A stretch of 11,866 nt of DNA from Bacteroidales bacterium UBA6346 (lineage in GTDB: Bacteria > Bacteroidota > Bacteroidia > Bacteroidales > UBA932): positions 36,166-48,031 of the forward strand of contig DJSA01000037.1 in NCBI GenBank assembly GCA_002438905.1. The letters are read 5' to 3'. Below the pieces are notes generated by a model that saw nothing but the letters and a program-made list of their open reading frames with translations, was not told where the DNA came from and did no database searches. The position numbers and the translations under genes were made by a program. Below, piece by piece: positions 1 to 6,381 of this stretch. Position 1 is the stretch's first letter; each line of letters begins with the position of its first letter.

Positions 1-33
1 TTTTTCGTGTTTGCCCAGCCTTGTCGGCTGATA

Positions 34-309
34 TTATTTGGAAACCACTGCGCTGAGTTTTTCGCAGAGGTCGTCAAGCTTCTCGAACATTTCCTTGCGG
101 ACGCCTGCGAAATAAACTGCCGGTTTAACCCCTTCTTCGGGGTGGTTCACCTTGTCCTTAAGGTTGTTATAGAGGTCAACTGCCTCGTCAATCACCTTCG
201 CAAGTCCGTCATCATTCTTGCCTGGGTTAAGTGCGGCGAAAAGAGTGCAGTCGTCAATGAATTCACCAACGAAATACTCGATGTCTTTCTTAATAACTCT
301 CAGATTCAT
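34..309 (-). CDS. Small acidic hypothetical protein, 91 aa
   Basis: I do not recognise a named family. The protein begins MNLRVIKKDIEYFVGEFIDD and reads as a cytosolic, mostly helical, acidic polypeptide. It has no signal peptide or membrane segment. The middle (about residues 29-60) is rich in Asp, Asn and Lys, and the end (about 70-91) looks like an amphipathic helix. The reading frame is credible because it has an ATG start, a TAA stop and an excellent promoter about 75 bases upstream (385-416). It lies downstream of the NlpC/P60 gene on the same strand, but its own promoter suggests independent expression. The general look matches small conserved proteins of Bacteroidales, which is an impression from memory rather than a search. 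Function unknown. Confidence 0.75.
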   Translation of the reverse strand: MNLRVIKKDIEYFVGEFIDDCTLFAALNPGKNDDGLAKVIDEAVDLYNNLKDKVNHPEEGVKPAVYFAGVRKEMFEKLDDLCEKLSAVVSK

Positions 310-384
310 AATCGTATGTAATTAAATTTATTCTTGGTCACCAGCGGCTCGGGCTATACCTGCATCCACCGCATAATTCCGCCG

Positions 385-416
385 CAAATGTAGCATTATT
401 TCTCATTTTACGCAAA
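385..416 (-). promoter_or_regulatory. Bacteroidota-type promoter for the 91-aa gene
   Basis: Read on the minus strand, TACATTTG (392-385) fits the TAnnTTTG -7 consensus exactly. TTTG (416-413) fits the -33 consensus with 20 bases between them, close to the spacing known for Bacteroides sigma-ABfr promoters. Transcription would start near 378 and give a leader of about 70 bases. The -33 box directly abuts the stop codon of the NlpC/P60 gene. No other strong structure was seen in the 310-378 leader. Confidence 0.7.
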
Positions 417-1574
417 TCATATTCTTTGCAGAAAATAGAACGTGGAGTCGATCATGCGCGTGGCCTTGAAGCGGGTGTCGCGGCTTTCGTTTTCGTGGCC
501 GATTATTCGTACTGCAGACAGCAGTCTGTGCGCGTTCTCATAATAGTCTATTTCTCCGTAAATCAGAGAGTTAATACGAACCAACTGCGATGAATGTATC
601 ATCCGTCCCTCGCCGATGTATAGACCCACATGAGTGACTCTGTCCGGAGTGTCGCCCGTGCCCCGTTTCCCGAAAAACAGCAGGTCACCGGCTTTGAGGC
701 TGTCGGCGCAAAAGCGGCGTTCCTCCTCAAGAGAGTCCGACTGATGACCATCCGTGCTAGACTCCGATCCCATGGCAGTTCCTTCTCCTGTACAATGGCC
801 GCTGAATACCGGCACAGGGTGGCCGCAGAACGCCATCTGGTTGGCATTGCGCGGGAGCAGTAGGCCGTTCATGAAATAGGCGAAGCGCACGAGCCCGCTG
901 CAGTCGAAGCCGTTGGGGGACATTCCTCCCCAAAGGTAGGGCGTTCCGACAAAGCGCATCGCTGTCTCCACCACGGTCTTTCCCGTCGCCTCGCTTTCTG
1001 TGGCCCATCTGCGGAAGTCCCTGACATCGGAACACTTGACCCACCCGTTTCTTCCTGAAGGCGTCTCCACCTTTGCCCATCCGCCCCTGCGTATCGGCAG
1101 TCCCTGCGGATGCGCCTTTGGCTGAGGTTTTCCGAGCACGGCACGGACGATGTCCCCTTCCACGAGGTCGCAGACTACATCCGAATGGCTTGTACGCTCG
1201 GAATAGATGACCGAGTGTGGCGAGACAACGATGTATCTGCGGGCGGAAGTCCATTCTTCAACCCCCGCCTCATCGACTTCATGCACCCCCTTGTCCGTGC
1301 ACCATGCCGTGTATGGCTGCGGAGTCCTGACCTGAAGCCAATAGCCACTTTCCCCCACGATCTCCACCACCGTTCCCATAAGTTCCTGAGTCTCAAGCGG
1401 AGACTCGTAGTCATCGGAAAGTCTGAGATGTGAAACGGAGAAATCTATGATTCCCCATCTACTCTCCCCGTTTACTGCGGGTCTTGGCTCTTGGGCGGAG
1501 ACAATAGCCGACTGGAGTACCATAATCGAAAGGAACGTTGCTACGATGGGGAGTGAGAATCTTCGAGTTTTCAT
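417..1574 (-). CDS. Secreted NlpC/P60 cell-wall peptidase with two SH3b domains
   Basis: Predicted periplasmic or cell-surface cysteine peptidase of 385 aa that cleaves peptidoglycan stem peptides. The SH3b-SH3b-NlpC/P60 order is that of YkfC-like gamma-D-glutamyl-diamino-acid endopeptidases. I chose the ATG at 1574 rather than 1601 because it directly opens a signal peptide (MKTRRFSLPIVATFLSIMVL, likely cut after VSA at about residue 27). SH3b-like segments lie at about residues 45-100 and 112-185. The peptidase domain covers about 200-360, with catalytic Cys225 in FDCSGLVRF, His315 in VTHVGLYIG and His327 in MIHSS. The 12-residue His-His spacing fits the family. A Ser/Gly/Glu-rich insertion of about 35 residues (about 256-291) separates the Cys helix from the LKAGDLLFFG strand, where relatives usually have a short loop. 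About 24 residues extend past the usual domain end. It is divergent from the sus-like genes and probably unrelated in function. Confidence 0.9.
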   Translation of the reverse strand: MKTRRFSLPIVATFLSIMVLQSAIVSAQEPRPAVNGESRWGIIDFSVSHLRLSDDYESPLETQELMGTVVEIVGESGYWLQVRTPQPYTAWCTDKGVHEVDEAGVEEWTSARRYIVVSPHSVIYSERTSHSDVVCDLVEGDIVRAVLGKPQPKAHPQGLPIRRGGWAKVETPSGRNGWVKCSDVRDFRRWATESEATGKTVVETAMRFVGTPYLWGGMSPNGFDCSGLVRFAYFMNGLLLPRNANQMAFCGHPVPVFSGHCTGEGTAMGSESSTDGHQSDSLEEERRFCADSLKAGDLLFFGKRGTGDTPDRVTHVGLYIGEGRMIHSSQLVRINSLIYGEIDYYENAHRLLSAVRIIGHENESRDTRFKATRMIDSTFYFLQRI

Positions 1575-1619
1575 ATACCTATTATTATTACATATGCGCA
1601 TGCTTGATGCTCAGCGTGG

Positions 1620-1627
1620 CAAATTTA
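1620..1627 (-). promoter_or_regulatory. Probable -7 element for the NlpC/P60 gene
   Basis: Read on the minus strand this is TAAATTTG, an exact TAnnTTTG match, 46 bases upstream of the ATG at 1574. Transcription would begin near 1613 with a leader of about 38 bases. No clear TTTG lies at the -33 distance (about 1647-1651), so the promoter may be weak or assisted. Confidence 0.5.
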
Positions 1628-1689
1628 CTCAAAATCTTCGCAACCACATCGGAAACCAGTGATCTCTCAAGGGGAAATATATTCGTTTT

Positions 1690-1775
1690 CATCCACTTTA
1701 TTCGTGTTTTTGCGGTTTTTAATATGTTGTATTTCAGGTTAATGGATGTAATTAACATCCATATCGTCCACTTTA
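1690..1775. repeat. Short repeated elements in the divergent control region
   Basis: TCCACTTTA occurs at 1692-1700 and again at 1767-1775, 75 bases apart (about seven helical turns). CATCCA, the core of the operator half-site at 1757-1762, also occurs at 1690-1695, overlapping the first copy. The arrangement is compatible with an extra upstream binding site, but short matches like these can arise by chance. The rest of the AT-rich stretch 1628-1740 shows no gene. Confidence 0.25.
1742..1762. promoter_or_regulatory. Candidate operator: perfect 8-bp inverted repeat
   Basis: The arms ATGGATGT (1742-1749) and ACATCCAT (1755-1762) are exact reverse complements around a 5-base AT spacer. The centre at 1752 lies 59 bases before the susC -7 box, so about 72 bases before the predicted transcript start. 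That is a usual place for an activator site. The SusR-like regulator encoded at 10210-11856 is the natural candidate to bind here, but this is inferred from position and symmetry only. A weaker symmetric element, GATG-N4-CATC, lies at 1783-1794 near the expected -33 position. Confidence 0.5.
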
Positions 1776-1810
1776 CCCCAATGATGCGAACATCGGAAAG
1801 TCTAAATTTA

Positions 1811-1818
1811 TAACTTTG
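1811..1818 (+). promoter_or_regulatory. -7 element of the susC operon promoter
   Basis: TAACTTTG matches the Bacteroidota TAnnTTTG consensus exactly. Predicted transcription start is near 1824-1826, giving a leader of about 53 bases before the ATG at 1879. No TTTG is present at the -33 distance (about 1787-1791). A good -7 with a poor -33 and an upstream inverted repeat is what an activator-dependent promoter would look like. Confidence 0.6.
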
Positions 1819-1821
1819 TGA

Positions 1822-1847
1822 TGTCTCTTGGAAATGTCCGAGAGATA
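1822..1847 (+). promoter_or_regulatory. Strong hairpin at the start of the susC leader
   Basis: TCTCTTGGA (1824-1832) and TCCGAGAGA (1837-1845) pair through nine positions with one G-U wobble around a 4-base loop, AATG. Two further outer pairs (1822-1823 with 1846-1847, one a wobble) extend the stem to 11. It begins almost exactly at the predicted transcript start. No T-run follows, so it is not a terminator. It could be a 5' stem-loop that stabilises the operon mRNA, a regulatory leader element, or a DNA operator overlapping the start site. Confidence 0.5.
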
Positions 1848-1878
1848 CTGACAACACAAAACTAATAATAACACACAC

Positions 1879-4857
1879 ATGAGAAAGTATCTTACTATGC
1901 TCGTGCTGTTTGTCGCGGGATTCACAGCACTCGCGCAGCAGCATTCTGTCAAGGGCACCGTAGTTGACTCTCAGGGGAATCCCGTGGTAGGGATGACCGT
2001 TATGGAGAAGGGTACCCAGAATGGTACAACTACCGATGCCGACGGTAATTATCTTTTGAATCTCACCTCCCAGGGGGGGGCACTAGAGTTTAATGCTCTT
2101 GGCTACAAGACTGTCACCGAACAGGTTGCAGGCAGGAGCGTAATCAATGTGACGGCCCAGGAAGAGGCAATCGCCCTCGATGCCGTCGTCGCAATCGGCT
2201 ATGGCACTGTCCGCAAGCGCGACCTCACCACAGCCGTTTCAACAGTTTCAAACGAGGACATGCAGTTGCGTCCCATGACCGAGGCTTCTGGTTTCATCCA
2301 GGGAAAGGTCGCCGGTGTGACGGTGCAGCAGACTAGCGGACTTCCGGGCAGCGGAATGGTAGTCAGGGTGCGCGGAGCCTCGTCAATTGCGTCTTCCAAT
2401 GACCCTCTCTATGTCGTTGACGGAGTCCCTGTAGGTACGGGAAATACCGCCATTGCATATCTTTCCCCGCAGGACATCGAGACGATGCAGATTCTCAAGG
2501 ATGCCTCGTCCGCCGCGATTTATGGTTCAAGGGCAGCCAACGGAGTCGTGCTCATAACCACGAAGCAGGGAAAGAAGGGCCGCGGGCCGCAGATTACTCT
2601 CAACGCTTCCGTCGGACTCGCCAACGTGGCGCGGACCTACGAGGTGCTGAATGTTCAGGAATACAAGGAACTTATGGATGAAATCGGTGCCGTCTCCCTG
2701 CCTGACGGGCTTAAGGACGAGACCGACTGGTTCAAGGAGACCTACAGGACCGGAATCAACCAGAACTACCAGCTTTCCGTTTCCAACGCGACAGACAAGA
2801 TGCGTTACTATATCAGCGGAGGCTACACTGACGAGGAGGGAATACTTCCTGTCGCCTACAACAAGAGGGTGAACTTCAAGGCGAGCATGGATTCCGACCT
2901 ATATAAATGGATAAATGTCGGTGCGGACATAGCATATTCGCACTACAAGAACAACGGCATCATTTCCGGAACGGGATCCAACCGCGCTGGCGTCGTGCTT
3001 TCAGTTATCAACACTCCTACCTATGCCAAGCCTTGGAGCGAGACCAATCCTGCATGGCATTGGACAGAGTTCTATGGGGCCAACCTTACGACTCCTTCCG
3101 AGAATCTTACCCGCACGGAGAACAACTACACGCAGAACGACCGTCTCCTGCTCACCGGCCATGCCACCATCAAGTTCCACCGCACTTTCCAATTCAAATC
3201 AACGGTTACCATGGACCGCAGGTGGATACATGACTACACCTTCCTCGACCCAATCAAGACTTCCTACGGCCGCACTCAGCACGGAGAGGCCTCTTCGAAG
3301 AGGACTGACGACATGAGGATGGTCTATGACAACATCTTCACCTACAACAACTCTTGGAACGCCAAGCATAATTTCGAGGCTATGGCCGGAACCTCCGCCA
3401 CAACTTCCAAGTGGGAAACTCTGAGCGGCTCACGCAGCTACTTCTCTCCAGACTACAACAATGTCATCTTTGGACTGAACGGAGGAAACAAGGGCGGACT
3501 CAGGGGGCAGTCCCAGGGTTACTCAAAATGGGCTATAATGTCCTACCTCGCGCGCGTTTCCTACAACTACGACAGCCGCTACTACATCACCGCGAACTTC
3601 CGCGCTGACGGCTCGTCCAAACTCGCTCCAGGACACCGTTGGGGACTATTCCCATCAGTTTCGGCAGCGTGGAGAATCTCCGGCGAGAGCTTTATGAAGG
3701 ACATCAGTTGGATTGACGACCTGAAGATACGCGCTGGCTGGGGACAGCAGGGTAACCAGTCCGGTCTGGATGACTATGCTTGGGTGCAGATGTACGACAT
3801 AAACTACTCAGACTGGACAGAAGAGGGCAATGCCGATGCAGTGCCTACACTCGGGGGCAAGACCAACATTGGTAACAAGGACTTGACTTGGGAGACAACC
3901 ACCCAGACAAACATCGGAGTTGACTGGTCAATGTTTAACGGCCGCCTGTCACTTACTTTAGATGGTTACTACAAGTACACGAAGAACCTACTGATGAACG
4001 TGCCGCTTCCGGCTCCAAACCCTTCGATTTTCAGAAACGAGGGCGAAATGTCAAACTGGGGACTCGAACTTGCGCTCAGCTCCGTCAACATCGATCGGGA
4101 CGACTGGAGGTGGACGACCGACTTCAACATCTCGATGAACCGCAACCGTCTTGAGAAGCTTTCCCTCCAGCAGGTCTATTACTACACCCAGACTTCCGAG
4201 GCTCTGAGTGAGTATGTCGTGAGGATGACACCGGGCGAGCCGCTTTCCAAGTTCTGGGGATATACCGCGCTGGGCGTTGATCCGGAGACTGGAATGGTGA
4301 TTTACGAGGACCGCAATGGTGACGGCAAGATCAATGTTTCCGACAAACATTACATCGGTGACGCCAATCCTCTGTTCACGGCCGGAATGACCAACACCAT
4401 AAGCTGGAAGGGCCTGAACCTCAGCTTCCTTCTCACCTCATCGGTGGGCAACGACATCTACAACGCATCGAAGATAGAGATGATAGGAATGTACACCGGA
4501 GCCAACCAGATTAAGGACGCGGTGAGGCGCTGGAGGGTTCCGGGACAGGTGACCGACATCCCTAAGGCAGGCGAGCTTGACAACCTCAAGGCTTCAACAA
4601 GATGGGTCGAGGACGGCTCGTACCTGAAAGTCAAGAATATAACCCTTTCTTACGACATCGTGCACCCAGCACTTAAGAAGGCGAACATTTCGAGGATACG
4701 TCCGTACATCACCCTCGACAATATGATTACCTTCACGAAGTATTCGGGCTACGACCCGGAGATGAGCGAGTACACGGCAGCCACCAGCATGGGCATAGAC
4801 TGGGGAACCTATCCTTGCGTGAAGACCATCCTTTTCGGAGTTAACGTTGAATTCTAA
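1879..4857 (+). CDS. SusC/RagA-family TonB-dependent outer-membrane transporter
   Basis: Outer-membrane transporter of 992 aa, a typical SusC length, that would import oligosaccharides with the SusD-like partner encoded next. The signal peptide MRKYLTMLVLFVAGFTALA is cut before QQ (residue 20). A carboxypeptidase-regulatory-like beta-sandwich follows at about 22-93 (VKGTVVDSQGNPVVGMTV, TDADGNYLL). A TonB-box-like stretch (LDAVVAIGYG, 100-109) differs from the common LDEVVVVGYG. The plug lies at about 112-230 and carries the family signature LKDASSAAIYGSRAANGVVL (206-225). The rest is the beta-barrel, with an EF-hand-like DRNGDGKINVSD (811-822) common in SusC proteins and a terminal Phe. There is no N-terminal STN domain, which argues against anti-sigma/ECF control and fits control by the SusR-like protein. 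Start chosen at the ATG that opens the signal peptide; the upstream bases are A-rich with no Shine-Dalgarno. Confidence 0.96.
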   Translation: MRKYLTMLVLFVAGFTALAQQHSVKGTVVDSQGNPVVGMTVMEKGTQNGTTTDADGNYLLNLTSQGGALEFNALGYKTVTEQVAGRSVINVTAQEEAIALDAVVAIGYGTVRKRDLTTAVSTVSNEDMQLRPMTEASGFIQGKVAGVTVQQTSGLPGSGMVVRVRGASSIASSNDPLYVVDGVPVGTGNTAIAYLSPQDIETMQILKDASSAAIYGSRAANGVVLITTKQGKKGRGPQITLNASVGLANVARTYEVLNVQEYKELMDEIGAVSLPDGLKDETDWFKETYRTGINQNYQLSVSNATDKMRYYISGGYTDEEGILPVAYNKRVNFKASMDSDLYKWINVGADIAYSHYKNNGIISGTGSNRAGVVLSVINTPTYAKPWSETNPAWHWTEFYGANLTTPSENLTRTENNYTQNDRLLLTGHATIKFHRTFQFKSTVTMDRRWIHDYTFLDPIKTSYGRTQHGEASSKRTDDMRMVYDNIFTYNNSWNAKHNFEAMAGTSATTSKWETLSGSRSYFSPDYNNVIFGLNGGNKGGLRGQSQGYSKWAIMSYLARVSYNYDSRYYITANFRADGSSKLAPGHRWGLFPSVSAAWRISGESFMKDISWIDDLKIRAGWGQQGNQSGLDDYAWVQMYDINYSDWTEEGNADAVPTLGGKTNIGNKDLTWETTTQTNIGVDWSMFNGRLSLTLDGYYKYTKNLLMNVPLPAPNPSIFRNEGEMSNWGLELALSSVNIDRDDWRWTTDFNISMNRNRLEKLSLQQVYYYTQTSEALSEYVVRMTPGEPLSKFWGYTALGVDPETGMVIYEDRNGDGKINVSDKHYIGDANPLFTAGMTNTISWKGLNLSFLLTSSVGNDIYNASKIEMIGMYTGANQIKDAVRRWRVPGQVTDIPKAGELDNLKASTRWVEDGSYLKVKNITLSYDIVHPALKKANISRIRPYITLDNMITFTKYSGYDPEMSEYTAATSMGIDWGTYPCVKTILFGVNVEF
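2073..2080 (+). repeat. Eight-G homopolymer inside susC
   Basis: Eight consecutive G bases span codons 65-68 (Gln-Gly-Gly-Ala), in the N-terminal regulatory-like domain. The frame is intact here, so this copy is ON. A gain or loss of one G would truncate the protein shortly after the signal peptide. I noticed no comparable G-run elsewhere in the window. Confidence 0.6.
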
Positions 4858-4870
4858 AAGATTTGGAGAT

Positions 4871-6379
4871 ATGAAGAAGAAATATATTTTCACGGCCATA
4901 CTTTCAGTGCTCGCGCTTTCTTCCTGCGACTTGAACCTCTTCCCAGAGACAGGTTACAATGAGGGAAATGTCGAAGTTACGGATGACAGTGGCGAGTCGC
5001 AGTACAAGACCCGGACTGATATGGAAGGTCTGAGGAATGCGATTTATCAGAGCTGGGTCAAGGACATTCAGGAAAAAGGCTATCTCGACTGGCTCGCCTA
5101 TACGGAATGCCGAGCCGACAACGCCTACGGTGGAAGTACTACCACGGGAGAGCTGATGGCAATCGAGTCGAACCAGCAGGATGGCGAGAACAAGAATGTC
5201 CAGCGAGACTGGGACTGGTACCTCGGGCAGGTCAGCAACTGCAACGACATAATCCTCAACATCGACCGCATCAAAGCTGCCGATGCGACGATGACCGACA
5301 AGGAGTGCCGCGAATGGAAGTCCGAGGCTTACTGCTGGAGGGCTTGGAACCTCTTCCAGATGTCTCAGATTTGGGGCGACATTCCTCTGGTGAACTCGAT
5401 TCCTCCGGCGATCACCGCTGAAAACATTGAGGAGGTATATAATGAGTACTATCCACCGCGGACCTCTCGGGAGGAAGTCTATAAGCAGATTATCGGGGAG
5501 CTTGAGTTTGCGGCGGAGAACGCTCCGGACGTTGACCCTTCCAACAAGTTCCTGTTCACCAAGGGTTTCGCTCACGGAATGCTCGCGAGAATCTATGCCG
5601 AGGAGACTTGCCGCGACTGGACTAAGGTCGAGGAGCACTGCCGTGCAGTAGAGGGCATGGGCTACAGCCTTGTTGATGACTACGGTCAGATGTGGGCTTA
5701 CGATGAGAATGACGCAGTGCGCAACACCTCCGAGTCTATCTTTGAGGTCACCTTCACTCGCGTCAGCGGCAATTGGGTGTGGATGATGTTCCACCGCAAC
5801 GCCTACAACCCGAGCGACAGTTTCAGCTGGATGAAGTGGATCACACCGTCACGCGACCTTGTTTCCGCATACGAGAAGGAAGGCGACACGGAAAGGAAGA
5901 ACGCCTGCATCTGTGAGGACGAGTGTACCTGGTCCAACTACTATCCTGCCAATAAGTACAAGTTCATGCACAAGGTTCCGACCAATGCCTCCAGCATCAT
6001 ACTGATGCGTCTGGGAGAAATCTATCTCCTTCACGCCGAGGCTCTTGCCAAGACGGGACACATCTCGGACGCGATAGAATACGTGAACAAGGTTCGCGAC
6101 CGGGCCGGCATTGCCAGAATTCCTGAGCCTGCGTCGGAGGACGAGGCCATTGACGCGATTCTCCACGAGCGCCGTCTTGAACTTGCATTCGAGGGCTTCC
6201 GCTTCTATGACCTGCTCCGCCACGGATTCGAGAGGGCGAAGGCTGTGCATGACGCGATGCCTCAGAAGGACAGCTACTGGCAGCCAAGACTCCCGCTAAC
6301 TGAGGAGACTGTTCTTATGCCGATTCCGCAGACGGCTTTGGATAACAACCCGAGTCTGACACCTAATCCGGGATATTGA
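4871..6379 (+). CDS. SusD/RagB-family glycan-binding surface lipoprotein
   Basis: Lipoprotein of 502 aa that caps the SusC barrel and binds the incoming glycan at the cell surface. The ATG at 4871 is preferred over an in-frame TTG at 4847. The ATG opens a lipoprotein signal (MKKKYIFTAILSVLALSSC, lipid-modified Cys19), sits 13 bases after the susC stop and has a modest GGAG upstream. The helical TPR-like scaffold includes ILMRLGEIYLLHAEALAKTG (377-396) and YVNKVRDRAGI (404-414). The C-terminal hallmark ERRLELAFEGFRFYDLLRHG (433-452) is nearly canonical, and the protein ends in the usual proline/asparagine-rich tail. Trp and Tyr residues at 116-117, 301-304 and 320-323 are possible sugar-stacking positions, but the binding site cannot be placed from sequence alone. 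It is surely co-transcribed with the flanking genes. Confidence 0.95.
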   Translation: MKKKYIFTAILSVLALSSCDLNLFPETGYNEGNVEVTDDSGESQYKTRTDMEGLRNAIYQSWVKDIQEKGYLDWLAYTECRADNAYGGSTTTGELMAIESNQQDGENKNVQRDWDWYLGQVSNCNDIILNIDRIKAADATMTDKECREWKSEAYCWRAWNLFQMSQIWGDIPLVNSIPPAITAENIEEVYNEYYPPRTSREEVYKQIIGELEFAAENAPDVDPSNKFLFTKGFAHGMLARIYAEETCRDWTKVEEHCRAVEGMGYSLVDDYGQMWAYDENDAVRNTSESIFEVTFTRVSGNWVWMMFHRNAYNPSDSFSWMKWITPSRDLVSAYEKEGDTERKNACICEDECTWSNYYPANKYKFMHKVPTNASSIILMRLGEIYLLHAEALAKTGHISDAIEYVNKVRDRAGIARIPEPASEDEAIDAILHERRLELAFEGFRFYDLLRHGFERAKAVHDAMPQKDSYWQPRLPLTEETVLMPIPQTALDNNPSLTPNPGY

Positions 6380-6381
6380 TT

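Noticed and set aside
16..30. Hairpin CAGCC-TTGTC-GGCTG after the stop of the 91-aa gene as a terminator
   Set aside because: Only 5 bp, and on the minus strand it is followed by an A-run instead of a T-run.
1783..1794. GATG-N4-CATC as a second copy of the susC operator
   Set aside because: Shares only short half-site cores, and its spacing differs from the perfect inverted repeat at 1742-1762. Kept only as a weak note.
1412..1803. Exact 13-base direct repeat CATCGGAAAGTCT at 1412-1424 and 1791-1803
   Set aside because: One copy lies inside the NlpC/P60 coding sequence, and about one 13-base match is expected by chance in a window of this size.
4904..5794. Long open frame (296 codons) antisense to the susD-like gene
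   Set aside because: Lies wholly opposite a clear SusD gene, lacks recognisable domains or a promoter, and is explained by the codon bias of the sense gene.
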